This document shows positions 1 through 14,013 of a stretch of 64,000 bases of DNA, piece after piece. This stretch comes from Erpobdella octoculata (Eukaryota > Annelida > Clitellata > Hirudinida > Erpobdellidae): the NCBI GenBank assembly GCA_963978895.1, contig OZ022242.1, positions 35,456,352-35,520,351 on the forward strand, given 5' to 3'. Position 1 is the stretch's first letter; each line of letters opens with the position of its first letter. The notes under the pieces were generated by a model that did not search any database, had not been told where the DNA came from, and saw only the letters and a list, made by a program, of their open reading frames with translations. Made by a program: the position numbers and the translations under genes.

Positions 1-3000
1 CTCTCACATGTTCCATTGTCCTTATCACATGGTAGATTTTTGAAACAATTACACAGCTTGTCACACAGTTTTCCAAAATAACCAGTTGAACAGGTGTCTG
101 AAGAAATATCAATCAAAAATAAATGCGATAGAAACTATTAACTAAATAAAAGCATTTAAGATTTTAGGTGAAAACTTACAAAATAAACTATTTTAAACAT
201 TTATATTTTTGAGCGAGTAAATATTTTAGATGAAGGTATTGAAACATAACTGAAATGCGTTCTATCAGTGATTATTTGAGTTTATTTACTAAACGTTTGC
301 TTTTAGAGTTTGGATATTCATTAATTAAATCGTCGAAAATGCGTTTAAGCATTGATTAATTTTTATCTTTGCAAGAAACATTGACCACAGTCACAACTGT
401 TCAGCTATGAAAGTAACAATAAGTATATACACACTTGAAGTCATCTATACAAAGGAGCGTAATTGAGGTGTGTCTGAGAACACCAATATGAGATTACGCT
501 GTTTCACAACCACAGCTGACAGCTACTAACGCAAACTTAAAATAAATACCGTTTGAATTGAGAGCTTTTTCTCCAAAGATTTGAATTTCACAGATGGTCA
601 GGTAACCGGGACCTGTAATTGGTTGTTGAACTATGACGTAACGTCCTGGAGGTGTATTTGGACGACAAATGAGTGTCATATTCTCAGGAGGATTTGCTTT
701 GTTTGGTGATTGTATACATAGTGGATAATCATATCTCACTGGTGGGTTGGTGGTTTCATTGAAATAATTTGTTAAGCCTATATATAGATATCCCATTCTC
801 AATTCTGTTTCATCTTGAAAATCACAATTTATGTTAGAATATTAGATTTGCACTTATTAAAATAAAAACAACTATCAATAAAATTATATATTTAACTAAT
901 TTAATGTTTCAAATTACTGTTTGTCTGAGCATTATACTTTTGTTGCACTTTAAAAGAATACTTTTAACTTACTGTTTGATATGGTAGAATTTGGAGTAGT
1001 TGAAGTTTCGAATCTTGGAGTAAGTATCACGTGACTTATGTAGTAGACATCTTTCAAATCAACAACCAGCCAATTAGGACCTCCTGGACTATCCTCTCCG
1101 TGAGCACAATATTTGTATTCTTGCTTATAATTTCCATCAACAGCTTTATTTGCATCAAGACTACTAAAAGTTGAGCTTTGATAAGCTGTCAATCCTGTAA
1201 GTTCGTTACCTGTTCATCAAATATAATACAAGATATTGCATATAAATATACTTTAATTGATATTGACTTACAAACATCAATTTGTTTTCCATCTTACAAC
1301 TGTTTTCAAATTTGTTTTTTAAGCAAACTGCAAAATGTTACATTTTTTTAATAATTTCAAAAAATTGAGTCAACTTAAAAAACGTGTTGAATTACTGTTT
1401 CCTAAATTTGTTTGATAATAAAATAAAAACGTATTTTTGTTTTACTACTTTTATTTTACTACTGACTAAAATAAATCAAAATTTAATTAGTTTCATTTAT
1501 ATATTAAAAAGACATGTTTTCATTATTTAAAAAAATGAAAATAAATAACAAATTACCAAATTAAAAATTGAAAAAAAACAACTATTACATATTAATCTAT
1601 CATAGATTTTTTTAGAATTTTTGTTACAAATTGTCATAGCAAGTTTTACATTTTGTTGGTTTAATTTTTTATTTCAAATTTAAAACCAAAGATAATTTAA
1701 GTTTTACTGTTGTTGTATAATCAGCCTAAAGAGTTTTTTTCTCACCACCAAACTGCAAACATTATATTATAGTGTTCTTAAGTTTTATTTATGTAACCAG
1801 AGATAGCTCATCGAAAACAACAAATTTTTTTGTTATTTTATTATTTATTATTCTTCAATTGCAGCGTCAAGTTTTTTTTATTTTTAGGGCTGACAGTGTA
1901 CAATTGCAAAATAACTTTTAATAATACAAAAAAATAAAAATATTTACCTTACTTAAATTATATAAAAAATTTGTCTATTAAATTATTTACTATTATTTTA
2001 TACAAATTAATTTACCATAGATAGCAAATCGTCACGCAAAAACGTCTTACACAGACGTAAGCTATTGTATTATATGATGTGTGTTTACTAGAGTTTTTCT
2101 TTGATTTTATAGAAGTTCAAAGAATTGTCTAATGTTAAGCTTTTGAATAATATTATTTGAAAACTTTCTGTCAAATCACCTATGATTATATCATATTTGT
2201 AGTTCACATTTGTTTTATTTCCATCTAATAAAATTTGTTACTGTGGTTTTTCAGCATAAAAAGATTTTACGTTTAGTTGGCATAACCTAATGTTGTTACT
2301 TTAAAAAATCCATGCTAATTTAAGTAAATTACTGTTTTATAGTCTTATATGCCAACACGAAATAAAACTAAATCATGCTACATCACGCATTTAACAACTG
2401 AAATAGATAGCCTTTATTATAATAGATTAATTAATGTTAACATCGATTTAAGTGTCGGAACAAGTAAATTAAAAACGAATTTTTAAAACCAATGCTCTTA
2501 TATGTAATTAAAACACAAATTTCGCAATCAATTTTTTCTTATATTACTCTTTTATTTTATGTTAAAGTCGAAATATCTTAATTATATCGAAATATCGAAA
2601 TTAATTAAAATTATCTAAATTAATTGACTTATTGTAAAACTAATAATTGAATATTGCATTGTCTTCTATTTTGAGCATGTATGCAAAATTTGAAAAAATC
2701 TATCATCAGGAAGTGACTCAAAAATTGATTGCAAGATTTGAAACAGACAGAGAAACAAACAGACAGACAGAGAAACAGAGACGACGAGTTAATAAAAGCA
2801 TTGGTAATAATAATAAAAATATCATCAAAAAGCATCGAATTTAAATATCTCAACTAATTTCATGAAAATTTCGTACACGCTTGAGAATCGCGGTCAGTGA
2901 GTGTGGTTCGTGTTAACTTGGTAAAATAGTCTGCCAGTCGGTAAGCGTTTTGTGGTCAAGAAAACCCTCAAGAAAACCCTCAAGAAAACCCTCAAGAAAA

Positions 3001-3769
3001 CCCTCAAGAAACCCCTCGATAAAATCCTCAAGAAAATTAACTAAATTAATTGACTTATTGTAAAACTAATAATTGAATATTGCATTGTCTTCTATCTTGA
3101 GCATGTATGCAAAATTTGAAAAAAATCTATCATCAGGAAGTGACTCAAAAATTGATTGCAAGATTTGAAACAGACAGAGAAACAGAGCCGACGAGTTAAT
3201 AAAAGCATTGGTAAAAACTTCAGTCATTTGCCATTCAGTGGCGGGTCTAGAAACTCTTGGTGGGGGATGCAGGTACGTCACTTGGATTACTTCCAAATTT
3301 TTCACACTTTCTTCTTCCAAAAAAGGGCAGTCGTAGGTATTTTTTTAACAATTTTTAAAAAAGTTACATTTTCTGTTAATTTTCGCCCTAGTTTCACTTT
3401 GGACTACGGTAATTTTCCATAAACCAAGTATTCCACTCAAAAACATTTTAATTTACACTCTGGAAGAGAATACATTCTCTCCCACCTCCTCTCCATGGAT
3501 CCATGACTGACGACATCAATTTGCTGTTATGCATGGAAGTGATCTCAGTTTATCTTTGAATCATATTAAATTCTATTGAAACAGTTTTTAAACTCAAACA
3601 CTAATTACAGGTAAATCTTTGGAATATAAAAATTAAAATAAATAAATAATCAATTTTAAATACGTTATTTTTAAACAGAAATCAATAATGCTTTCTTACA
3701 GGATATAAATCCAAAGCAAAACATAAGTATTATTCCAACTGGCCCACATTTTAAATAGTCCACGAGCAT
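1..3769 (-). CDS. Gene A: FTP-EGF receptor, 5' part only (runs off the left edge)
   Basis: Exons read on the minus strand: signal peptide 3700-3769 (starts MLVDYLKCGPVGIILMF), first FTP half 973-1209, second FTP half 550-813, and an EGF exon 1-97 cut by the window edge. The 70-nt signal exon ends in phase 1 at a GT and joins the FTP exon in frame, giving Cys-Asn-Glu after the hydrophobic core. FTP (fucolectin/F5-8C-like) hallmarks are CAHGEDSPGGPNWLVVDL in the first half and a CRPNTPPGRYVIVQQP core in the second. The EGF exon has the usual C-x-C spacing. The signal exon and 5' flank match gene B, so A and B are tandem duplicates. Whether A continues into WSC, transmembrane and phosphatase parts cannot be seen. 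The exon chain is well supported; the function is inferred as a secreted or type I membrane receptor. Confidence 0.85.
1210..3699 (-). other. Gene A intron 1 with repeats
   Basis: This AT-rich intron separates the signal-peptide and FTP exons. Its first ~600 bases are clearly related to 37206-37800 upstream of gene D's FTP exon. Other parts resemble the gene B first intron (about 11500-12450). It also holds a direct duplication with a short minisatellite (listed separately). I see no further exon. Confidence 0.6.
2619..3213. repeat. Direct duplication (~170-190 bp) flanking a 12-bp minisatellite
   Basis: A block at about 2619-2810 (ATTAATTGACTTATTGTAAA onward) recurs nearly unchanged at about 3043-3213. 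Between the copies, about 2956-3035, lies a tandem array of the 12-nt unit TCAAGAAAACCC, five clear copies and some degenerate ones. Short open frames across the copies are the same frame read twice and show no protein family. It sits in gene A intron 1. Confidence 0.8.
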
Positions 3770-6700
3770 TTTGTGACAATAAATATCATAAAAAATTATA
3801 TTTTATTTTATTTAAATTTTTTAACTATATTTTTAGTTCTGATATTAAACAAATTCAAATTCATAATCGCTACAGCAAACAAATCAGGTTTTAGTAACCA
3901 AACGTTTTTACTTCCTTGAACTTCTATCTAATCAAAAAATTTTAAAACACTTCAGTTTAGTTAGCAAACTTAATTGTACCGGCATTATCTAAAAATAATT
4001 TGTTATCTGTTTTATATAGGCCTGCATCGATTTGAATCAGTCCATATATGAATTACTTCTTTGAAATCTATATAGTTATGCTAATTCATCTTTCAAAATC
4101 TATTTTATAAAAAAAACATTGATATTTTAATCAGACATCACCATTTTGTCATTTCTTAACTAGTGTTTTGCTGGGTTTGCAAAATTGTTTTCTGAGGACT
4201 TACTTTGCAAATATTTATAAAATTGCAACTGCAACTACGCAAATAGTCCTAAGCAACCAAGTAAAAACCACATCGGTTTGTATTGTGATTGTCAATAAGA
4301 CATTACCTACAAAGTAAAAATATAAAAAGAACAAAATTTCAATTCTCATCATATTCATTCGGATAGGTGTTTTGCTATTCCCATTCCATCAGATTTTTAT
4401 TTTCATCCCATCTCCATTTTCACCGCAATTTGATTCTCATCTCTATCTCATTCCCATACCATTCCCATTTTTATGATTTATTTGGGTATAACAAAAATGA
4501 GCTTCTTCAAGATCAAGATGATAAATCTATTAAGCGGTGAGTATCTTAGTCATAATTTTCATTTCAACATGACCATAACTTCACTGATTTAATTTCAAGT
4601 AAAGAAACTACCAAAAAAATAGCTCAATTGATGATTTATTAAAATGCTGACAACTCTTTGCTGCGATTTCGTTTAATGCGTCAGTAATGTTACAACAAAT
4701 TCAAAATGTTGGGCACATAACAACATTGACAGAAAAAGTGATTTAAAAGATAATTTAAGAATGATTTAATAACATTTATTGTATATATTCATATATATTC
4801 ATTCTGAGTATTTATTTTAACTTAATAAATAATTCAATTCAGCGACTGAACTAACACACCATTTATTGATAGTTAGTTATAAAAAAGTTGTATTCATCGT
4901 GAAGACAGCAATTTATTTTTACTTCAACCCTTTAAGCAATTTACATGAATTTAACTGATTTCCTCGTTTTTATCTGTACGAAAATGTCGAGAACACTGAC
5001 TTGTAATCAGTATGAAGTAATTTATGCGACGTGGCTTTGAAAACTATTGTTATTGAAATATTTGTTAAACTGTGAGTTGATTAAAATGTTAAATCAAATA
5101 ATCGCATGCAAATAATCACATTTTTGCAAATTTTAATCAATCGCAAAAATATTTATTTGGGCATATTTTTTGAAATATTATTATTTGAGCTTGTGTATTT
5201 AAAAATCAAGCAAATCCTGTTCAGTGCAAGGCAATTATTCATAATCAATTGCTTTATCATCATTTGTGTGACCAGCGTTTTAGTTAGTCAAGTTTGTTAA
5301 TAATATCAGCAAATTGTAAATCAAGTATTGTGCACGTGAACAGTCTTTTGCAGGGAACAGCAATAACTAAGCGGGAGAAACCAAGAACTTAGTAGGCAGT
5401 TTTGCTAAATTAACATATGTCACTAATCTGTGGTTTTCATCAAAAATTCTGGTGGCTTTCGGAGAGATCAATTTGTTCTTCATGTCTAATTTGTTTAAAA
5501 AAGATCAAATTATGACACCGGCTGAAGTTCTTTGTTGGAAACAGTAATTAAAAGATATTACTAGTCTATGGTTTGGATTTTTACTTTATCTAACCAAGCA
5601 AAACAGTTGGGTTGTGTTGTCCCTACTAACAACACTTTGGGGTAAAACAAAATAACACGATTTTCTATCACTAACGCGCTGTGAATTTTTTGTATAAATA
5701 TCATGAATGCAAAAATAGTACACAAACATTCTAGCACAATTCAAGGCTCATTATCTAGAGCAATTTCGATTTCTCGTTAAAATAGTTTATTACGGTAATT
5801 TTTTAGTTAAATGTAATATTTAGTGTTAATTTACCGAATGAATCGGGGATAAACTTAAAATTTGTTTATTTATTCTAGCTATGTATGTACAAATGGTAAA
5901 TGTTCATATAGTTCGGTATATTTAATATAAGTTATAGTAAAGGGGGAGTTTCCTGTAGTGTCGTCTTTTTAATGCAAAAACTGTCCTGGAAAAAATTCCT
6001 TTTTATTATAGGCCAGCTAGTATTGAATTTTTTTTATCTTAGTTTTGATTTGTCGCGCATTAAACAAAGCTAAATTTTGCAAAAGCTGAATTGTAAAAGT
6101 TCAAAGAACTGTTATTAAAACTTATTACGTTGTACAATTGGGCAAGGTTAGTGTCTAACAAATAATTATTCTATATTGTTAGATGGAACCGTTTAGTAGT
6201 TCAATAGTGGTCACTGAACGCAATTTTCTCCTGGCAATACTTAGTACAGATGGCACAACGACACGGTTGAGTGGCTTTTGTCAATAAGACGCAGGTACAA
6301 CCAGCAACCAGGCGGTGTTAATATTGTGGCAAAGCGTTCGCCTGTCGGCTTATGACAGAGACATCAGTATTATCACTTTAGCATTTTTAAGACACAACTA
6401 CAACTCTAGCATTGATTTGTTTCATTAAGTTATCCTGTTTTGTTGAAATATTTCTACAACTGGCATGCAGAAAATATCAATGTTTGTTTCATCTGGTAGA
6501 AATACAGAGGTCATCAAGACCTACATAAATTTCGTCTTCTAAGTTAATTCAAGAAATATATTTTAATAGGATCAACTTTATTTTGAAACAAAAAACGTTG
6601 TCTTCACAATTGAAACTTAAACCTGATTAAATGTATTTATATCCTATTTTGATCAAAAAAATTCTCACGATTTTTCAACGCTAGTTACTCATTTAATGTA

Positions 6701-7496
6701 ATATTTGCTTTTTTGAGACCAAACGGAAGTGATTTTTGTTATTTCAGACTTTGTTTGTTTTATTTTGACTTTTGAATATTATTGAATTGTGTTATTGAAC
6801 TTCTTACATTTCAATTTTGACTATAACTTATTTAGGTTTATTGTCTCACGGAGATAACTATTTTCATCAACCGATTTTCTATTAATGAACATTAAAAAAT
6901 AATATTTGTTCATGAATATTTTTCAAATGTGTTTTTATTTGAATGCTTATACATATATATTTTTGAACAGTTTTCTCTTTGCTCGATATAATCCACAAGT
7001 TTTATATTCTATTTCTGATACGTCTAGACGCAAATAAAACAACTATTGGTCTGGAAGCATTCTTTAACTAACCGGCTCTTCTATAACCTGAACAAACATA
7101 TTTTGCTGAAGTGTCAATTTTGTAAAGAAAAACTGCAGCTCATTTTAGCTTAGGGCATTTAATGCCCTTGATGACTTCTGAATTCATAGTTCAGGGTTTA
7201 TTTCATTTGCGAAAAAGCTCAAAGTGTTGAGCACTAATGTACTTCAGTCAGAATAATTAAGTTTCCAAAACAAACAAGATAATTAAACATGCATTGTTTT
7301 CAAAGTAACGTAATAGAACTAGTATTTAAGCAATAAGAACAAATATGAAACGTCCGCTTTTTAGTTATTTATAAACTTGCTAATAGTTGTTTTATTTCAA
7401 ATCAATACAAACCAAAAAATCACTAATTAGTAATTTTATAAACAAGTAATCTGACTAAAGAATATATATATACCATTTAATATAGTCTAATATTTG
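3770..7496. other. Intergenic region between genes A and B
   Basis: About 3.7 kb of AT-rich sequence with no convincing exon on either strand. The part next to gene A (to about 4500) is related to 12527-13140 upstream of gene B, so the two genes were duplicated together with their 5' flank, where promoters should lie. Around 6310-6360 there is a short stretch resembling a tRNA-like SINE head (GGCAAAGCGTTCGCCTGTCGG). An AATAAA on the minus strand at about 7391-7396, some 100 bases past the gene B stop, is a candidate polyadenylation signal. Confidence 0.5.
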
Positions 7497-10400
7497 TTAA
7501 TTTTTGTTCAGATGAGTTTTTTCTGTTTCTTTTTTGGCCGGTTTATTTGTTACCCCACTGCAAAAACAATGAAAATTCATATATTACTTTAAACAAAAAT
7601 GGTTTATGAAAATAAATATGTTTACGTTTTGCAATAAATGCTAATTAGAAGCAGTGTCACTAAAAGTACAACCAAACACAAAACTAATCCAGCTATGAGA
7701 CCTGAAATCAAAAAATGTGAAAAAACAGTATAATTTATTTTTTTTCTCAATTATGATATCTAAATATTACCTATACGAGTCACTCTATCAAATATCTCCA
7801 AATCTGGAAATAAGGTTGTTTTTTTTTATTTAATTATGTATATAGAAATGAGCAACACATTATAAAACAAGAAAACCTTCACAAGAAGAAATTCCATTCA
7901 AATTGAAAACACATTTTTTAGAACTTGGGCAATCACCATTGTTAATGAAACAATCTGAAAATAAAATAGTTATGTATTTTATACTCGTATGTTGCTTTTA
8001 GAACATGACCTAAAATGTTTTCCGTTCTCTCAAAATGTTGCATCACTGTTATTTAAAATATTAGGTGTGTTTGCGACTCATTGAAGTGTGTGTGTGTGTG
8101 AATGAAGGTTCTGCATTTAGATTGATTACGACTGCGTTTAGTTGTGGCAATTATGTATTTCTTGTAAAAATTTAATGTTAATATAACTGTATGCTTACTT
8201 CTGCTGGTACAATTTAAGCCAGACCATCCCGGATGACAACCATCCGGGCAAGATCCTTTGAAAGTACATCGGGAGTTGTTTACGCAATTACATTTTAGAG
8301 CACAGTTGTCACCGTATGTTTTATTTGGACATTCTTTCATGAATTCATGTAAAAACACAGTGATTTATTTTTAAAATATTATAATATTATAAAGAACACA
8401 GCTCAGCAAAAAATGAAGGAATTAATTCTTGAAGGTCATATTCGTTTAACAGAAATAAAAAACTCGATAACTTAGTAAAACCTGTGAAAGAGAATCGAGA
8501 GCAAAAAGAAGATAAAACGTAACAACTTGGTCGAACAAAAACAAATTGCTTGCCAAATCCAGAGCAGAGACAAAATCGAACAGCAAACAAATTGATTTTT
8601 GCGGAGGATTTTCTCGTAGTAATTTGCCTGAGTGAGGTCTGAATGGTTAGACTGTTGAGAGTTTGGTCGCAGACACCCCTAAGGCTGTGGTGGACACGGT
8701 TCTGGACCAGCGTGTTGCAAGTGAAGAAAATAATGTGAGTTGCTGCGGCGAAACCCAGTTTGAACAGAAGTCCACTAACTGTGTCTCAAAACATGAAACA
8801 GATGACGGCCGTACAGATTGCACCGATTAGGTGGGATACGAGCAAAACCAAGAAAAGTGAATTCTGTAGCTGATTGCTGCTGGATTCTGAAAGATTTTGC
8901 GGAAGTCGTTGGATCCCTCAGAGAAGTTTTGGAGGATTACTTGATCAAAGTTACCAAGTATATTCCTGTTGCAGAAAAAGTTTTCGACAGTTTCGTGTTT
9001 GGTGGCAGTAGCTTGAATGAGGTGTGTGATGATGCCACTTGTGATTTGGCGTCTTGACAAGGTGTTTCACAATTTTTGCAGATTTATTGGGTGGTCATGA
9101 GTTCCAGGACATTAGAGCTGGGTTGGTTTCAGAGTAAAAATGATTTTGTAAGGAATGGAGCAAAGCGATTTTTATTATCAATTACCGAGTATCGACTTTA
9201 CAAAATTAAGACGTTACTTTAAGAGTAGAAAACAAACATATCAAGGCAATCTTTCAAAACCATTTCAGATAACTCCGTTACGATTAGGCGATATCGTAAC
9301 AATGTATTATTATATATACACTAAAACGCGGACTCGACTCCAAGACTCAGCCTTCGGACTTAGTGAAACATGGCCCCAAGAATTGGTGGTCGGACTCGGC
9401 ATCAAATTTGCCAACCGGTTCATCCCTAATGTTATGCAAAACTGCGTTCAAAGTGTAATGTCAAACTGTAAAAATCTTCAATCTGATTTATTTGAACCGT
9501 GACCATTCTAGGTTATGTATTTACTAAGACAAACTAAATTGTAATACAAATCGTAGTGAACCTATGCTACATATGCCATTAGACTTGAACACAACCTTTC
9601 ACGGTTCAACTCTCATTCAATGCCTAGTAGACCATGTTATCAAACAAATTAGCAGGTGAAATATTTTCTGCACAGGACATGTAGAAAAACAGCGCCCTGT
9701 GTTTTGTAGGAGACGCTCTAGAAATATTCACATTTATTGAATATTCGATTTGTTTGAATAAGCTTTTAAATATTAGATTTTACCTAAACATGGTGTCCAT
9801 CGATCAACTTGATACGCAAATTCATTACATTCGCATGATACTGGAACAGTTGAATTATTACAGCTTTCATTCTTGGAACAGTCACCATTATTCAAGGAAC
9901 AATCTGTTTAACAATTAATTTAAATGGAAGAAAATATCAATTTTATTCAGAAAATTAAATTAAACGTCAAATCAAGGTGACCACAAATACAATTGAAAAA
10001 AAAACGAATTCACCTCTTATATTACAATTTATACCAGACCAACCAGGATGGCATCCATCTTTACATAACCCTTCCAAAAATGAACAACGACCTTTATTGA
10101 GACAGTTGCACTTCAATGTGCAGTTGTAACCGTATGTTCCATTTAGACATGCTATTGAGGTTATTGGAATGTAAAATAGAAATTGGTTATAATAAATTAT
10201 ATTTGAATATGCTAATAAAAAAACCATTTAATTACTTGAATACAGATTTATTTTATTGGTTGTAAGAATTGAGTTTAATTCAATCTCGTTAGTACAATAA
10301 CAAGTGGTACTGTTCTGTAAATAAAATAAACTCAATCATTATATTTTTAATATATATGTTGAAGTTAGTTTCTAACAAATTCAGCAGCAAAATTAAAACT

Positions 10401-12526
10401 AAATCCAGCACATCTTTCAATGCAACTAATATCTAATTTATCAAATAAAGTTGTTTTGGTTTGCGGCATATCAAAAACTCCAACACACTGTGCCGTATTA
10501 TCAATATATCCTGCAAAAAAAGTTCGATTTTACTTGCTAAAATGTTTTAGGATCATTCTAAATTAAAACTTCAAAATTGTCACCAACTTTCGTTACAATG
10601 GGTACCACTCCAACCTTCTTCACATCCACTCTCACATGTTCCACTGTCTTTATCACATGCTAGGTTTTTGTAACAATTACACAGTTTGTCACACATTTCT
10701 CCGAAGTAACCTACTGAACAAGTTTCTAAACAAATAAAAACAATCTTAGTGGTTATGCAAATAAAAATAAATAAATCGTATTATTTTATTAAGTTAAATG
10801 CACCTGGTTACAAAAGTGCAATAATTTGATTTTCTATTTTGTTGATGTACTTACTATCTATTTTGAACATTTTTTCTCCAAAAACTTGAATTTCACAGAT
10901 AGTCAAGTAACCGGGACCTGTGATTGGTTGTTGAACTATGACGTAACGTCCTGGAGGTGTATTTGGACGACAAATGAGTGTCATATTCTCAGGAGGATTT
11001 GCTTTGTTTGGTGATTGTATACATAGTGGATAAGCATATCTCACTGGTGGGTTGGTGGTTTCATTGAAATAATTTGTTGTGCCAATATAAAGATATCCCA
11101 TTCTTAATTGCAGTTCAACTGTGAATTAAATATAAAGTTATTATTTATGTTAGGATATTTAAATAAAAATGTCAAAAACCAAATAATTTATTATAAGAAT
11201 TTTTTAGTTAGCTAATTTAATGTTTATCTTACTGTTTGCCTGTGCGTCATTAGAGGAATCGTATCTTGGAGTAAGTATCACGTGACTTATGTGGTAAACA
11301 TCTTTTAAATCAACAACCAACCAATTAGGACCTCGTGGACCATCATTTCCATGAGAACACTTCCAAACTGTTTGTTCAAAATTTTCATCCACAGCCTGAT
11401 CAGCTGTGAGATTTTTCTTGTAAGATGAACTCTGTCCTTCAAAAGTTGAACTTTGATACGCTGTTAAGTTTTTGAGTTTATAACCTTGTGAAATTAAAAT
11501 CTTCGAATTAATTTATTTTCTTGATTTTATTGCAGTTCACATATTTGTTTGTTGTTAAGTTTTGAAGTGTTTTATTTAAACATTTATAATTAAATAACCC
11601 ATGATTTTGTTATATTTTCAGTTTACATTTTATTTATTTCTATCGAATACATTTCTATTTTTTATGTTTGTTTGCATTAGTTTGAAGATTTTCCATTTTA
11701 GTCAGCATATCCGTATGTTCAGTATTACTTTGGAAATAAAAACAATGCAAATTTGAGTAAATTACTTTATTACAGTCGCATTTGCCAACACGGAATATTA
11801 CGCCAATAACCAAATAAAATAGATAGCAGGGACGTAAATTGCGAGAGACATTGCGAGCGCCCCCCTAATTTCTAAAATTTGAAAAAAAAATTATTTAGAT
11901 TTTAGTATATATTTCAAAAATTTTAATTTTATTTAACCTAGTGACGATTCAATTCGTATTAGAGTCTTTCTGGCGTGTGTAGACAATTTTATATCTAAGC
12001 TCGGTGATAGATCTACCAATAAATGAAGAGTAATAAATTGTGTATCAGCGTTAGTTCAAAGTTTAGCTGTTTCCTGTACTAAATTACAATCAGCAAAGTC
12101 GTGGAACTTTAACCTATTAGTGGTATTGATACAAAGTTGATTACCTCACAGCTGTCTACATCAAAGTTAATAATATTTATTACACAAACCCGGGTATTCT
12201 ATTTTAACAAATTTTAATTGATACTATGGTGGGAGGATGCATCTTCCTCATCCCTAAGTATCTTCACAGGTTCTATCAGTTTGCTGCTTATGCCCTATGT
12301 TGCTTGACTTTAAACCATAATAACTTCTATTAAAACAGTTTTTAAATTCAAAAACTAATTATCCTACTAGTAAACCAATGAAAATTAAAAAAATTAAGCA
12401 ATAAATTAATTTCAAATACCATTGACCATAAACAAAAATCAATACTGCTTTCTCACATGATAAAAATCCAAAGCTAAACATGAGTATTATCCCAATTGGT
12501 ACACATTTGAAATAATTGACAAGCAT
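7497..12526 (-). CDS. Gene B: complete FTP-EGF-WSC-EGF transmembrane receptor without phosphatase
   Basis: Thirteen exons read in frame on the minus strand: signal peptide 12457-12526; FTP 11233-11484 and 10855-11118; EGF 10588-10725; WSC 10377-10510 and 10236-10314; EGF 10014-10151, 9784-9903, 8199-8333 and 7877-7954; a short juxtamembrane exon 7771-7803; transmembrane 7626-7701; tail 7497-7557. They total 1578 nt, exactly 525 codons plus TAA. Extracellular junctions are phase 1 except inside WSC (phase 0). The membrane segment reads GLIAGLVLCLVVLLVTLLLI. It is followed by about 24 cytoplasmic residues rich in Lys, Thr and Glu, then the stop. No phosphatase exon follows, unlike genes C-E. 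The plan suggests a non-enzymatic cell-surface partner or decoy of the phosphatase receptors (inference). Exon phasing makes a pseudogene unlikely. Confidence 0.88.
8334..9783. other. Large gene B intron with unexplained GC-richer stretch
   Basis: The intron between two EGF exons contains a GC-richer stretch at about 8590-9500. It includes plus-strand open frames at 8818-9057 and 9155-9502 (79 and 115 residues). I recognise no family in either. The stretch looks like a decayed mobile element or processed sequence and lacks clear termini. Confidence 0.4.
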
Positions 12527-14013
12527 TTTTAACAATAATTATTATAAATAATTGCTACAGCAAAGAAATCAGGTTTTAGAATCCGAACTTATTTTACTTT
12601 CGTTATCTTCTATTTTATCAAAAACATTCAAAACACTTCCGTTTAGTTGTCAATGGTAAATCTACAAGCAATATCTAAAGATAATTTGTTTTTTTTATAT
12701 AGTCTTCGTCGATTTGAACTATCACGCATAATAAATCGATATAGTTATAATAATTCATTTGTAGAAGTCTTTTTTTATGAGAAAAAAACATCGATCTTTA
12801 AATCAACCTCTGCTGTTTCATGATTTGTTAACTAGTGTTAAGCGGTGTCAAATAGTATTCTGAAGATTAGTTTTGCAAATATTTGAAACATTAAAGCTGA
12901 GACTACGCAACCGAATAAAAAACCACATTGTTTTTACATTGCGATTGTCTATAGAGCATTACCTATAGTAGAAATGTGGAGAAAAAAAACAAATTTCGAT
13001 TCTCATTTTAAGAGTGTTCTGCTATTCCCTTTCGTCATATTTCCATTTACATTCCATTCCCATTTTCACCCCCACTCTATTCCATTTCTTTTTTATTCCC
13101 GCACCATTCCTATTTTTATAATATAATGGGGTATTACAACAATGAGCTTTTCCAGTTGTTTTGATGAGACTTTTTTCACAGTAGGTTTATTTAACGAGGT
13201 CTTGAAAGAATGAATCACCACACCGTTATATGCGATTTATTAAATGAAATTACGATGCACTGAGTGTGAAAAACCATAATAATTATAATAATATAAATAA
13301 TGAAGAAAACACCAATAATAGTAATGATAATAGTCATAATCATAATAATAATGATGAAACAGGGCAAGTTAATTTAAAAAACTTAAACATGCTTTTAAGG
13401 CAGTTATAAAATTTTATAACGACATCATCTTGTGAAAACCTTACCCCAGCAAATAAATGTCAAAATCAACCGATGTTTTGGCAGTTTCGACAACTCCTAC
13501 CGGATAAATACGAAGCTTCTAAGTCACGCGCTGGCGTATAATAAGAGTTATTACGCAATTGTATACTGTCAGTCCTAAAAATAAAAATCGTTTTTACCCA
13601 AGATTTTTATTCAAGAGGTTATTCGATTACATCAAACATTTTGCTGGCTTTATTGTTCAAAAGAAAACATCCCAAGGTATTGAAGCTGTCTTAGGAAGGA
13701 ATGGCATGAAATGTAGTGATTTGAATTTGCTTGAACTAGGCTCGATCCAAAGTACTGAACTTATTTTGATAGTGTTGAGCAGTGTAGAGTAACCACATCG
13801 TCTAATTACCAAATTAAATCATATACAGCGATTAAGATTCTGACTTGATTGAACTTCATATAACAAATGTAGAGAAGGAAAACAGTTCGATAAAAACAAA
13901 AATCCGCTATTTTGACAGGCTATTACTAGTCTAAATATAAATATTCATCATATAAAATACCCTTGAAAATCGCCACGTCAAAACGTTAAACATTTGCTAA
14001 AGCCTAATTTTAT
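12527..14013. other. Intergenic region between genes B and C
   Basis: The first ~600 bases match the gene A 5' flank and probably include the gene B promoter. At about 13260-13370 there are simple AAT-rich repeats. A plus-strand frame at 13559-13792 (77 residues) has no recognised similarity. An AATAAA on the minus strand overlaps the gene C stop and may act in 3' end formation. Confidence 0.45.

Noticed and set aside
1735..1780. ATG followed by FAVW and a GTGAG donor as a signal exon for gene A
   Set aside because: It is too short to be a signal peptide, and the exon at 3700-3769 is longer, hydrophobic, in phase and conserved in gene B.
2956..3035. Short regular repeat that might be read as a CRISPR-like array
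   Set aside because: The 12-nt units are contiguous without spacers and the window is animal DNA, so it is a minisatellite.
9155..9502. 115-residue plus-strand frame inside a gene B intron
   Set aside because: No recognisable family, no flanking splice or repeat context, and it lies in a degraded repeat-like stretch.
10826..11014. Plus-strand frames opposite the second FTP exons (also 23457-23639)
   Set aside because: They are antisense shadows of the highly conserved FTP exon and recur only because that exon is repeated.
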